NCBI RefSeq assembly: GCF_000380245.2
Contig: NZ_HG428741.1
Coordinates: 2,720,159-2,784,158 of the forward strand
DNA length: 64,000 nucleotides
Reading direction: 5' to 3'
Source: Bacillus massiliigorillae
GTDB taxonomy: Bacteria > Bacillota > Bacilli > Bacillales > DSM-1321
Shown: positions 7,736 through 16,866 of the stretch, in pieces
Layout: the number at the start of each line of letters is the position of its first letter
Position numbering within the stretch: the first letter of the stretch is position 1
The notes under the pieces: generated by a model
Told to the model about the DNA's origin: nothing
Databases searched by the model: none
What the model saw: only the letters and a program-made list of their open reading frames with translations
Position numbers and translations under genes: made by a program

Positions 7736-7823
7736 ACTGTATTAATTTGTAATATCATTATATTTCATCATAAAATGTTTTGCAACACTTTAATAAAGAA
7801 ATATTAAACTAGATTACTAATTT

Positions 7824-9368
7824 TTACTTACTTTTCTTTAAAAGGTTTAAGTAACTTTTTAGGAAACGAACCCATTTTCGTTGATTTCCATAAAAAGCTT
7901 CGATCATATTTTTAAAATCATCGAATTTCCCATTATAAGGATACCATTGAATTTCATTACTCTTCTTCCCTGCATCCTGCATTATCGCTTTTTCATGGCA
8001 GAACATACGTAAACCCTGTTCACCATGATATCTACCAACACCACTTTGTTTTGCTCCTCCGAAAGGTAAATGATGATTTGCTACAGAGATAATGACATCA
8101 TTGATTATTACCGCTCCAGAAACAAGTTGTGAAGCTATTTGATTTGCTCTCTGTATATCATTTGACCATACACTTGCATTTAAGCCATACTCGCTTTTAT
8201 TAGCTAAGTAAATTGCTTCTTGTTCATCCTTAAATGGAATAATTGGCATAATTGGACCAAAAGTCTCTTCTGAAACGATTTTCATATCATTCGTAATCGA
8301 AGATAAGACCATCGGTTGTAAGAACATCGAATCTTCATCCCAATCGGTAGGATTCTTCCCTGTTTCAAGAACCGCTCCTTTTACAAGCGCATCATTCACA
8401 TGGTTTTTAACAATTTGAACTTGTGTGTGGAACGTCATACTTCCAACATCATGTTCTTTCGATGCCCCTTGTGTTAATGCAGCTACTTCTTTCTTTACTG
8501 CTGAAATAAACGGTTCATAAATGGTTTCATCTACATATAGCCTTTCCACACTCATGCATACTTGACCACTATTCGTAAATGCTCCCCAAACTGCACCTTT
8601 AGCTGCACGTTCAATATTAGCATCACGACAAACAATCATTGGATCTTTACCACCTAACTCTAACGTTACTGGAATAAGATGCTCAGCTGCTTGCTTTGCA
8701 ATGATTTTCCCTGTAGCGACAGAGCCAGTAAAGAAAATATAATCTGGCTTCGAAGCAACGAGTGCTCCTCCTAACTCTTTGCCTCCATGAGCAAATTGCA
8801 CCACACCTTCTGGAAAACCAGCTCGTTCAAATAGCTCTTCCATGTATTTACCTACATAAGGTGTTATTTCAGATGGTTTAGCAATGACCGTATTGCCTGA
8901 AACCAAAGCGCTTAAAATCGGTATCATTGATAGTTGAAAAGGATAATTCCAAGGGGAAATCACAAGAACGATTCCCCTCGGCATATATTCCACATACGAT
9001 TTCTTTCCGATAAAGACAATTGGTGTTTTTACTTTTTGCCTTCGTAAAATAGCTTCCGCACTACTCTCTAAAAATTTCAGAAAATCTAGGACTGGCATAA
9101 TATCAGCAACGAGCGCATCCATTTGTACTTTACCAGCGTCTTTCGCAATCACATCCGTTGTTTGATCAAGTTCTTGCAATATTACATTACGTAAATTCGC
9201 AAAATAGCTCAATCTCTTAGAAAAATCCATGCGACTCCATGTTTGAAATGCTTGTTTAGATTTAGCAACGAATGAATCAACTTCTGTTACATCTGTTTCA
9301 TTCATTGTATAAATATGCTCGCCAGTCGAAGGTGAGTATACATCCCAGTGCTCCTTCGTCTTAGTCAT
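7824..9368 (-). CDS. NAD(P)+-dependent aldehyde dehydrogenase
   Basis: Soluble aldehyde dehydrogenase superfamily protein of 514 residues that oxidises aldehydes to acids. Visible: ISPWNYPFQL (residues 137-146), the cofactor loop FTGSVATG (213-220), the general base Glu237 in TLELGGKDP, and the catalytic Cys271 in NSGQVCMSVE. A basic C-terminal extension of about 60 residues follows the usual end of the fold, ending with a hydrophobic/basic stretch (RKWVRFLKSYLNLLKKSK) that could be an amphipathic membrane anchor; this resembles long-chain or fatty aldehyde dehydrogenases, but the substrate is inference. It follows the RND pump gene by 33 bases, so both are likely one transcript. Confidence 0.9.
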   Translation of the reverse strand: MTKTKEHWDVYSPSTGEHIYTMNETDVTEVDSFVAKSKQAFQTWSRMDFSKRLSYFANLRNVILQELDQTTDVIAKDAGKVQMDALVADIMPVLDFLKFLESSAEAILRRQKVKTPIVFIGKKSYVEYMPRGIVLVISPWNYPFQLSMIPILSALVSGNTVIAKPSEITPYVGKYMEELFERAGFPEGVVQFAHGGKELGGALVASKPDYIFFTGSVATGKIIAKQAAEHLIPVTLELGGKDPMIVCRDANIERAAKGAVWGAFTNSGQVCMSVERLYVDETIYEPFISAVKKEVAALTQGASKEHDVGSMTFHTQVQIVKNHVNDALVKGAVLETGKNPTDWDEDSMFLQPMVLSSITNDMKIVSEETFGPIMPIIPFKDEQEAIYLANKSEYGLNASVWSNDIQRANQIASQLVSGAVIINDVIISVANHHLPFGGAKQSGVGRYHGEQGLRMFCHEKAIMQDAGKKSNEIQWYPYNGKFDDFKNMIEAFYGNQRKWVRFLKSYLNLLKKSK

Positions 9369-9401
9369 ATTCCCACCTGCTCTCTCATTTTCTTTTTTAG
9401 C

Positions 9402-12400
9402 TTAATTATTATCATGATGAACGCTTTTAACCAGCTCTCGTAATTCACGAAGCTTTTCTTTTTCTATTTCAACGTCAACATTATCTCGTTCATCATTTAT
9501 TTTTAACTGTCTATTGAATCTCGCTTTTTTTCTTGTTTGTTTATCAAAGAAGCTATATATTATCGGAATAACAAATAACGTTAAGAATGTACTACTAATC
9601 AAGCCTCCTATAACCGTTATCCCCATCGGTTGATTCAATTCCGTACCTTCACCAATGCCTAAAGCAATTGGTACAAGACCAAGAATTGTCGTTAAAGAAG
9701 TCATTAATATTGGTCTAGCTCTATCAAGCACAGAAGACACAATCGCTTCATATGAAGACAATCCCTGCTGCTTTCGCTGATTAATGTAATCAACTATAAC
9801 AATCGCATTGTTGACAACAATTCCTGCTAACACAATGATACCAATAATAGCCGTTATGCCAATTGGAGTTCTTGTTGTTGTTAATGCGATGGCTACCCCT
9901 ATAATAAATAACGGTACACTAAACATGATAACAAATGGATATTTCAACGACTCAAACTGTGCTGCCATTACCAAATAGATAAAGATTATCGCCAAAATAA
10001 ACGCTAAGCCCATTTGATTCGTAGCAGTATCTAATAATTCTTTATCACCGCTATAGACAAGTTCTGTTTGCTTAGCTAAGTTAACATCTTTAACGGCTTT
10101 TTCTACTTGTTCTGTAACATCTCCAAGCGTTGCATTTGATTTATATTTAACAGTGAATTGAACAGCATCTTGATTATTAATACGTTGAATTTTTACCGGG
10201 CTTTCACCTAAATAGAAATTCGCTACATCTTTTAATGCTATGAAAGTTCCATCTGTTTTTTTGATAGCTAAATTTCTTAGGCTTTCAATATTTTCAACAA
10301 CATTTTGGTCATATTGAACAAGTACCGATTGTACATCACCTTTTGAATTTACAATTTGTGTTGCAAAAGCTCCCCTTGTTACATCATTTGTTATAGAAGC
10401 GATTTGTGCTGGAACAAATCCATGCTGTAATGCTTTTTCTCGATTAATAACAACCTGAACCTCTTCTACTTTATCACTCAAGTTCGTTTCTACTTCTGAA
10501 ACATCTTTTAATGTTTTTAATTGTTTTTGAAGATTACGCACGCCTTCATCTAAACGATTCTTGTCTGTATCACGCAAGCTAAATGTTAATGTATTTGGTG
10601 CAGAGCCATGTGTAGACTGCTGTACAAATGATACTTCTGCAGTTGGATTTGTTTTCTTAGCAACTTGCTCCATATCCTTCTTCATATCATCTACTATACG
10701 AAATACAGATTGATCTCGTTTGTCTAAGTCAACTAATTTCACATATATTTCAGCTCGATTGCTATCCGCATTTCCTCGGAATGAACCTTCTTGTGTTGAA
10801 CCAATATAGCTGACATATACATCTACATCTTCTACCTTCTTTAACTCTTTCTCTAAACTTGCTACAACTTTTTCTGTTTCAGAAATTGCTGTACCATTCT
10901 CTAATTCAACACGCATAGAGAAATACTCTTCATCAGTATTCGGTAAAAACTGTGTGCCTACAGTAGTAAGACCCAAGCCACCTGCAACTAGTAAAACAAA
11001 CGTGATGAGCAAGACGATAAAACGATGTTGCAATGACCACTCCACACTCCCCTTTAGCAGCATCATTGACCGTGATGCTTTTCGCTTCTTCTCGATATTT
11101 GTAGGTGGCGCCTTTAACCATCTACTCGCCATCATCGGTACTATCGATAAAGCTACGTATAAAGAAGCAAATAAACTAAAGGATATCGTTAGAGCAAACT
11201 CTAAAAATAAATCGCCAATAATTCCCGAAATAAATGCTACTGGTAAGAACACAACAACTGTTGTAAGAGTAGAAGCTGTAATCGCTCCCCCTACCTCTTT
11301 CGCACCTTCTTGAGCAGCAACTTTAGGATCTTTGCCCATCGATAAATGACGGTATATGTTCTCAATCACAACGATGGAGTTATCAACTAACATCCCAATT
11401 CCGAGTGCTAATCCACCTAACGTCATAATATTTAATGTAAAGTTTGAGAAATACATCAATACAAATGTGACGATAACAGAGTAAGGGATAGCTATCCCGA
11501 TAATAATTGGGCTTTTCAAACTACGCAGAAACATAATTAAAATAAGCATCGCTAAAACGCCACCAATGACAAGCGATGATGAAATGTTTCCAATAGCTAA
11601 AGATATGTAATCACCTTGATCAAATAAAATATCACTTTTAATATCTTTATATTGATCCTGTTTTAAAATCGTATGTAGTTCTTTTTGAAACTCTTCTGAT
11701 ACTGAAGCTGTATTTGCATCTGATTGCTGCATGACGCTAAGCAGAACAGATGGAACATTATTTGTCCTAGTGATAGTTTGATCATTTTGGCTGACTATTG
11801 CCACTTTACTAACATCATCGACTGTAATCTTAGAACCATTAATCGGATTTATTGCAAGCGTTAGCTTTTTTATATCATCGACAGATTGTAGGCTACTCAT
11901 AATTCTAGTCGTTAAGTATTTACCTTTAGTTAAGACCTTTTCACCAGGCATACTGACATTATTAGCCGAAATAACACGTACAACATCACTTTGAGCGAGC
12001 TTATATGTTTTTAATTTATCTTCATCTAATTCAATAGAAACCTGTTTCACTAGCGTACCAGATAAATTGACATTAGCTACTCCATTAACTTTCAATAACT
12101 GAAGCTTTAATTCATCTGCCAACTCTCGAAGTGCTTCTGGATTTGTATCTGAACTTAAAGTAAGCTGAATAATCGGAAACTGAGATGGATCAAACTTCAT
12201 GAATCTAGGTTTCTCTACTCCATCTGGTAGTCTAACGCTTTCCAGACGTTGCAGAACATCATTCTCTACTTCATCTAGTTTCGTTGTCCAAGAAAACTCT
12301 AATAATGTTAAATTCGCACCTTCCTGAGAAGTAGATGTTATATTCTTCAAGCCAGGTAAAGTCGAAAGATTCGCTTCTAATGGCCGTGAGACTTTTTCCG

Positions 12401-12578
12401 AAACTTCAGTTGGACTTGCTCCTTCATATGTAGTTACAACAACCGCAACCGGAGGATTAATATCAGGAATTAGCTTTAAAGGTATATTTAAAAGTGACAC
12501 TGTCCCCAATACTAAAACAAAAATCATTGTAACTAGTGTGAAAATCGGTCTTCTAATGGAAAACGCACTAAGTTTCAT
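9402..12578 (-). CDS. swrC: RND-superfamily efflux transporter, SwrC-like
   Basis: Inner-membrane proton-driven pump of 1058 residues, the usual length of Gram-positive HAE1-type RND proteins such as B. subtilis SwrC (YerP), which gives self-resistance to surfactin. It begins MKLSAFSIRRPIFTLVTMIF, has two large extracytoplasmic porter loops, and two six-helix bundles. The TM4 proton-relay motif GIGMLVDNSIVVIENIYRH with paired acidic residue is present, and GIIVLAGIVVNNAIVIVDYI is its counterpart in TM10. No membrane-fusion or outer-membrane partner is adjacent, as expected in a Firmicute. Start: ATG with AGAGGA upstream. Substrate not determined. Confidence 0.9.
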   Translation of the reverse strand: MKLSAFSIRRPIFTLVTMIFVLVLGTVSLLNIPLKLIPDINPPVAVVVTTYEGASPTEVSEKVSRPLEANLSTLPGLKNITSTSQEGANLTLLEFSWTTKLDEVENDVLQRLESVRLPDGVEKPRFMKFDPSQFPIIQLTLSSDTNPEALRELADELKLQLLKVNGVANVNLSGTLVKQVSIELDEDKLKTYKLAQSDVVRVISANNVSMPGEKVLTKGKYLTTRIMSSLQSVDDIKKLTLAINPINGSKITVDDVSKVAIVSQNDQTITRTNNVPSVLLSVMQQSDANTASVSEEFQKELHTILKQDQYKDIKSDILFDQGDYISLAIGNISSSLVIGGVLAMLILIMFLRSLKSPIIIGIAIPYSVIVTFVLMYFSNFTLNIMTLGGLALGIGMLVDNSIVVIENIYRHLSMGKDPKVAAQEGAKEVGGAITASTLTTVVVFLPVAFISGIIGDLFLEFALTISFSLFASLYVALSIVPMMASRWLKAPPTNIEKKRKASRSMMLLKGSVEWSLQHRFIVLLITFVLLVAGGLGLTTVGTQFLPNTDEEYFSMRVELENGTAISETEKVVASLEKELKKVEDVDVYVSYIGSTQEGSFRGNADSNRAEIYVKLVDLDKRDQSVFRIVDDMKKDMEQVAKKTNPTAEVSFVQQSTHGSAPNTLTFSLRDTDKNRLDEGVRNLQKQLKTLKDVSEVETNLSDKVEEVQVVINREKALQHGFVPAQIASITNDVTRGAFATQIVNSKGDVQSVLVQYDQNVVENIESLRNLAIKKTDGTFIALKDVANFYLGESPVKIQRINNQDAVQFTVKYKSNATLGDVTEQVEKAVKDVNLAKQTELVYSGDKELLDTATNQMGLAFILAIIFIYLVMAAQFESLKYPFVIMFSVPLFIIGVAIALTTTRTPIGITAIIGIIVLAGIVVNNAIVIVDYINQRKQQGLSSYEAIVSSVLDRARPILMTSLTTILGLVPIALGIGEGTELNQPMGITVIGGLISSTFLTLFVIPIIYSFFDKQTRKKARFNRQLKINDERDNVDVEIEKEKLRELRELVKSVHHDNN

Positions 12579-12629
12579 ACACTAATCCTCTTTCTCAATC
12601 ATTTTTTTCAGAAAATACTCCATAAATCA

Positions 12630-12658
12630 ACTATAACTGACACAATTGTTGAATACAA
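12630..12658 (-). promoter_or_regulatory. Sigma-A promoter of the RND pump gene
   Basis: Minus-strand TTGTAT (12653-12658), 17-base spacer, TATAGT (12630-12635), about 52 bases before the pump ATG. It starts right where the upstream terminator ends, so the pump-aldehyde dehydrogenase unit is independent of the YvlD-like gene. Confidence 0.55.
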
Positions 12659-12659
12659 C

Positions 12660-12697
12660 AAAGGTCAGCAAACAATTATATGTCTGCTGACCTTTTT
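12660..12697 (-). terminator. Terminator after the YvlD-like gene
   Basis: AAAGGTCAGCA (12660-12670) pairs with TGCTGACCTTT (12685-12695); the minus-strand transcript reads the stem and then a T-run. It closes the nhaC/yvlD-like transcript. Confidence 0.85.
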
Positions 12698-12717
12698 ATT
12701 ATGTTTCCTATAAGATT

Positions 12718-13050
12718 TCAATCGTCTTTTCCTCGAAGCGCACTTTGCACTAAGCTAAGAAGAATACTTCCGAGTAAAGCACCCCAAAACGATGAAACAG
12801 TGAAACCGCTAATAAATTGAGAAGCAAGGAAGAATATAGCGGCATTAATAATAAATGAGAATAACCCAAACGTTAATAACGTAATTGGCAATGATAATAA
12901 ATGCAAAATTGGCTTCACAAATATATTCAGTATACCAATAATGAAGATGGCGATTAAAGCTGTTCCATAATTATCAATGTATATTCCCTCAAGCACATAA
13001 TCAATCCCAAGTAATGCAAGCCCGCTTATTAAGAATCGAATAATAAACAT
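12718..13050 (-). CDS. Phage holin family 4 / YvlD-like small membrane protein
   Basis: Four hydrophobic segments fill most of 110 residues (FLISGLALLGIDYVL; GTALIAIFIIGILNIF; LPITLLTFGLFSFIINAAIFFLAS; SFWGALLGSILLSLVQSAL), with NIFVKPILHLLSLPIT between the second and third, the hallmark of the YvlD family. These proteins are called holin-like by similarity, but in Bacillus they accompany cell-envelope stress genes and are not phage genes; no phage gene is near. Function unknown. ATG has GGAGGA upstream. It lies 41 bases downstream of nhaC on the same strand. Confidence 0.82.
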   Translation of the reverse strand: MFIIRFLISGLALLGIDYVLEGIYIDNYGTALIAIFIIGILNIFVKPILHLLSLPITLLTFGLFSFIINAAIFFLASQFISGFTVSSFWGALLGSILLSLVQSALRGKDD

Positions 13051-13091
13051 ACCATTCCTCCATTTCCTGTATTGAGATGTATTGGTTGTAC

Positions 13092-14495
13092 CTATTGTAT
13101 TGTATTACTTACTTCTGTATGCTTATGCTTCGCTAATCCGATTTGCGTTAATCCACTGAAAATCGTTAGCAGTGGACATAATAAACAGAAGAAGGCAAAT
13201 GGTGCATACTCCATTGTTGGTACACCTAATACCCCCGCAATAAATACCCCTGAAACTCCCCACGGTACTAACGGATTAATAACTGTTCCAGTATCCTCTA
13301 AAGCTCTAGATAAAGTCTTTTTATTATAACCTAGCTTTTCATATTGATTTTCATACGTTTTACCAGTTAATAGAATCGACAAGTATTGCTCTCCAACAAA
13401 GAAATTAATCCCAATTGCTGTACAAGCCGTTGCCATAATTAAACGAAATGCATTCGTTAATACTTTCTCAATCGAACGTAATAAAGAAGGAATAATTCCT
13501 AGTAAAAATAGCAATCCACCCATACCTAATGCCAATAAGACTAATGAAACGGAAAACATCATGCTCTCGATTCCGCCTCTTGATAAAACCGAATTTAACT
13601 GCTCTACATTACTGTCCATAACAAAACCTGAGAATAAAATATTCGCCATTTTTGAGAATGTTAGTGAACTATCAGAAATGAAAGCAATTACGACACTACT
13701 TACAATTCCTGCTGAAAGAGTAGGAATTGCCGAAACTCTGAACATCGCTAGTATACATACAATAACAAACGGAATTAATGCTACTAAACTAATATAGCTA
13801 TGTTCTTGTAACGCAGCTAAAAAAGTCGTGATTTCTTCTGTACTTCCACCCTTACCTGGTGAAATTACAAAGAAAATAATCGCTGTAATAATAAATCCTG
13901 GCACTGTTGTCCACATCATATTCTTAATATGCTCAAAGATTGGAACACCAACAGTTTCTGATGCTAAATTAGTCGTATCAGACAGTGGAGACATTTTATC
14001 ACCTAGAAATGCTCCTGAAACAATTGCTCCTGCTGTAATAGCAAGTGATGCATCCATCGCAGAAGCCATTCCAAGAAATGCTACACCAATTGTCGCTGAA
14101 GTCGTAAAGGCACTACCAATACAAATACCAACAATTGAACAAACAACAAATACCGAAAAATATAATGGCATATCTGAAAATAATTCAAAACCATAGAACA
14201 TTAATGTAGGAATTGTTCCACTCGCCATCCAACTACTAATTAACATTCCGATAAAGAAAAAGATGTATACCGCCCCAAGCCCTGATGAAGCACCTGTAAT
14301 AATTCCTCTTTCAATATCTGAAATAGCTACTTTCTTTATCATACCGTAAACCATTAAAAGAACCATTGCAAAAATCATTGGTAAATGGGGTTGAACGCCT
14401 AAAACAATAATACCGTAGCTTAACACGGCTAGAATAATAACCATAACAGTTGCTGCTTCCCATACAGGCAGCTTTAATTTTGCCGATTGTAACAT
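13092..14495 (-). CDS. nhaC: Na+/H+ antiporter NhaC
   Basis: Polytopic antiporter of 467 residues with about 11-12 membrane segments. GSAFTTSATIGVAFLGMASAM and GAIVSGAFLGDKMSPLSDTTNLAS are the NhaC family signatures; the latter holds the conserved acidic/polar transport residues. It exchanges cytosolic Na+ for H+ and related members carry organic substrates. A complete T-box leader lies upstream, with a probable tyrosine specifier, which implies regulation by tRNA charging, as described for yheL/nhaC-type genes in Bacillaceae; the transported substrate may therefore be amino-acid related. ATG with GGGAGGAG ribosome binding site. Confidence 0.9.
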   Translation of the reverse strand: MLQSAKLKLPVWEAATVMVIILAVLSYGIIVLGVQPHLPMIFAMVLLMVYGMIKKVAISDIERGIITGASSGLGAVYIFFFIGMLISSWMASGTIPTLMFYGFELFSDMPLYFSVFVVCSIVGICIGSAFTTSATIGVAFLGMASAMDASLAITAGAIVSGAFLGDKMSPLSDTTNLASETVGVPIFEHIKNMMWTTVPGFIITAIIFFVISPGKGGSTEEITTFLAALQEHSYISLVALIPFVIVCILAMFRVSAIPTLSAGIVSSVVIAFISDSSLTFSKMANILFSGFVMDSNVEQLNSVLSRGGIESMMFSVSLVLLALGMGGLLFLLGIIPSLLRSIEKVLTNAFRLIMATACTAIGINFFVGEQYLSILLTGKTYENQYEKLGYNKKTLSRALEDTGTVINPLVPWGVSGVFIAGVLGVPTMEYAPFAFFCLLCPLLTIFSGLTQIGLAKHKHTEVSNTIQ

Positions 14496-14568
14496 AAAAT
14501 AAATCTCCTCCCTAACTTAGAACTGCTTAACCATGTTGTATATAGGAGAAAAAGCATTTATAAAACAC

Positions 14569-14800
14569 AAAAAAGCCCTTCTCCACATAGGGACGAAGAT
14601 GCTTCGCGGTACCACCCTACTTGGCAAGACGATGCTTACCCACTCATTGCTCATCTGTCATTTCAAGGCAGTTGTAATTCGTTCTTGTTTTCAGCTCGGA
14701 TTCTCACCATCCATCCGATCTCTTCTTGCTGCTTCAAACAAAACTACTGAATCTGCTAACAGATATTCTTTTTTACTTAAACGCTTTTTAGCACTAAAGT
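14569..14800 (-). ncRNA. T-box riboswitch (probable tRNA-Tyr) controlling nhaC
   Basis: The minus strand carries the diagnostic T-box AGGGTGGTACCGCG (14605-14618) followed by a short terminator stem CCCT/AGGG and a run of six T at 14569-14574. Upstream is the Stem I signature AGAGATCGGATGGATGGTGAGAATCCGA (split here: AGAGATCGGATGG, then ATGGTGAGAATCCGA) and GAATTACAAC, in which TAC (14674-14676) sits in the specifier position and is followed by a purine. TAC implies tRNA-Tyr. Uncharged tRNA would stabilise the antiterminator and allow nhaC expression. The specifier was assigned by eye, with no structure prediction. Confidence 0.92.
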
Positions 14801-14808
14801 ATATGTAT

Positions 14809-14837
14809 AATTTACGAAAATATTGTGCTTTTGTCAA
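14809..14837 (-). promoter_or_regulatory. Sigma-A promoter of the T-box/nhaC transcript
   Basis: Minus-strand TTGACA (14832-14837, perfect consensus), 17-base spacer, TAAATT (14809-14814). Transcription would start at the upstream edge of the T-box leader. Confidence 0.8.
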
Positions 14838-14937
14838 GAAAAAAATATATTAATAAAATTATTTCAACTTACTAACACTTTAATATACTAACGCAACAAG
14901 CAGAAAATACTATATCACAATCTTCAACTCACCATAA

Positions 14938-14984
14938 AAAAAGAAGCCTTTCAAACAGCCTTAAGCTGTAGAAAAACTTCTTTT
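14938..14984 (-). terminator. Terminator of prfC
   Basis: Imperfect long stem: AAAAGAAG at the base pairs with CTTCTTTT, and ACAGC/GCTGT pair at the tip around TTAA, with mismatched middle. The minus strand then runs into seven T. It starts about 12 bases after the prfC stop. Confidence 0.8.
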
Positions 14985-14996
14985 AAATTTAGTTAA

Positions 14997-16580
14997 TTAA
15001 GCGTCTTTACCATCCATTGGATTATAAAGCTTCACATCAGGGTTCTTATCTTGGAACCAACGAAGTGCAAATTCATTCTCGAAAAGGAACGCATATTGGT
15101 CATAGCGATCTTTAACTAAAATACTACGAGAACTGTTAAGCTTCTCATCTACAACGTTGCCTTCCACCCAACGTGCCATCTTGTTTCCAACACGCTCCAT
15201 GATAACATCCGTGTTATATTCATTCTTCATACGGTTTTCAAATACTTCGAATTGTAGTTGTCCTACAGCTCCTAATAAGTATTCTTCCATCGTTACCGTT
15301 TTAAATAATTGAATGGCACCTTCCTGTACTAATTGATTAATACCTTTATGGAAGTGCTTTTGTTTCAATACGTTTTTCGCCGATACTTTCATAAAGATTT
15401 CTGGCGTGAACTGTGGTAGCTTCTCAAATTGGAACATCTCACGGCTAGTAGTAATCGTATCACCGATTTGATAATTACCTGTATCATATAAGCCGATAAT
15501 GTCGCCACCTACCGCTGAATTTACTGTTGCACGCTCATCCGCCATAAATTGTGTCGATGAAGACAAGTTAATACTTTTACCCGTACGACTTAAATTAACA
15601 TTCATACCTCTTTCGAATTTACCTGAACAAATACGTAAGAAGGCAATACGATCTCTATGCTTTGGATTCATATTGGCTTGGATTTTGAAAATAAATCCTG
15701 AGAAATCTTCGCTACTTGGATCAATTTCTCCTGCAGAAGACATTCTTGGTTGTGGTGATGGTGCAAAATCTAAGAATGCATCCAAGAAAGTTTGCACACC
15801 AAAAGTTGTTAATGCACTACCAAAGAATACAGGTGTCAATTCACCTTGAGAGATTCGATCAACACTATATTCGTTACCCGCTTCATTTAATAATAGAATC
15901 TCGTCTAAAGTTTGTTCATATAGAGGTGAATCCTTCAACGGGTGATTATTTTCTATTTCACCGTCTTCATTTAATGGTAAATATCGATCATCACTTTCCG
16001 TTTTGAAAAGCTCAATACGATTATTGTAACGATCATAAATACCTTCAAAGTCTTTACCCATACCAATCGGCCAATTCATTGGGTAAGATTCAATTCCTAG
16101 TACTTCTTCCAATTCAGCTAGAAGCTCTAAAGGCTCTTTACCTTGTCGGTCCATCTTATTAATAAATGTAAAGATTGGAATACCCCTCATACGACAAACT
16201 TTGAATAGCTTCATTGTTTGATCCTCGATACCTTTAGCCGCATCGACAACCATGACTGCACTATCAACTGCAGTTAATGTACGATACGTATCTTCACTAA
16301 AGTCTTGGTGACCAGGTGTATCAACAATGTTTACTTTACAGTCTTTATATTCAAATTGCATAACAGAAGAAGTAACCGAGATTCCTCTTTGCTTCTCGAT
16401 TTCCATCCAGTCAGATGTTGCATATTTACCTGTTTTACGTGCTTTAACTGTTCCAGCATCACGAATAGCGCCACCGAACAATAATAGTTTTTCTGTAATA
16501 GTCGTTTTACCAGCATCCGGGTGGGAAATGATGGCGAACGTTTTTCTTGATTGGACTTCCTTTTGAAGTGATGAGTTCAT
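14997..16580 (-). CDS. prfC: Peptide chain release factor 3
   Basis: Translational GTPase of 527 residues that recycles RF1/RF2 from the ribosome after termination. G1 is SHPDAGKTTITEKLL (residues 19-33), G3 DTPGHQDFSED, G4 NKMDRQGKEP; ARKTGKYATSDWMEIEKQRGISVTSSVM is the switch I region characteristic of RF3 (EKQRGISVTSSVMQF). Domains II and III follow with FSGFIFKIQANMNPKHRDRIAF. Full length and intact. The ATG has AAGGATG upstream. It is a single-gene unit with its own terminator. Confidence 0.97.
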   Translation of the reverse strand: MNSSLQKEVQSRKTFAIISHPDAGKTTITEKLLLFGGAIRDAGTVKARKTGKYATSDWMEIEKQRGISVTSSVMQFEYKDCKVNIVDTPGHQDFSEDTYRTLTAVDSAVMVVDAAKGIEDQTMKLFKVCRMRGIPIFTFINKMDRQGKEPLELLAELEEVLGIESYPMNWPIGMGKDFEGIYDRYNNRIELFKTESDDRYLPLNEDGEIENNHPLKDSPLYEQTLDEILLLNEAGNEYSVDRISQGELTPVFFGSALTTFGVQTFLDAFLDFAPSPQPRMSSAGEIDPSSEDFSGFIFKIQANMNPKHRDRIAFLRICSGKFERGMNVNLSRTGKSINLSSSTQFMADERATVNSAVGGDIIGLYDTGNYQIGDTITTSREMFQFEKLPQFTPEIFMKVSAKNVLKQKHFHKGINQLVQEGAIQLFKTVTMEEYLLGAVGQLQFEVFENRMKNEYNTDVIMERVGNKMARWVEGNVVDEKLNSSRSILVKDRYDQYAFLFENEFALRWFQDKNPDVKLYNPMDGKDA

Positions 16581-16866
16581 TTTCTACATCCTTATCTATA
16601 AAAAAATCTAGCCGTTTCATAGCTTTAACTAATCGAATATAACATAGTTTCAATATCGTTGGCTATCTTTTTAGGATATGAAATTTCCATACAGAAAACA
16701 ATTTCTTCTCGAAATTTTCATTTATTTTCTAGTATACCTCTTACTCTAACAATAATTTAATTTCTTCCCCATGAGCATATGAGAATAATTTCAACACTTT
16801 CGTTCAAACTACTTGTAGTCAATCTTCCCTTTCTTTAACAAAAAGAAAATATATTGAGGTGTTATC
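16581..16866. other. Divergent intergenic region prfC / nupC
   Basis: 286 bases between two outward-facing genes. Near 16810 there is a small palindrome ACTACTTGTAGT that could be an operator for the nucleoside transporter, followed by a T/C-rich stretch and the GAGGTG ribosome binding site of nupC. Otherwise AT-rich without a convincing promoter by eye and without an ORF. Confidence 0.35.

Noticed and set aside
7297..7752. Plus-strand open frame of 151 codons
   Set aside because: It is antisense to the TerC gene and runs through the Mn2+ riboswitch and its terminator; no ribosome binding site and unnatural composition.
10933..11313. Open frames on both strands inside the RND pump gene
   Set aside because: They overlap a clearly coding 1058-residue gene and have no translation signals of their own.
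12718..13050. Prophage holin
   Set aside because: The protein is of the YvlD type and no other phage gene lies near it.
14533..14853. Plus-strand open frame of 106 codons
   Set aside because: It is the complement of the T-box leader and its promoter, whose RNA signatures explain the sequence fully.
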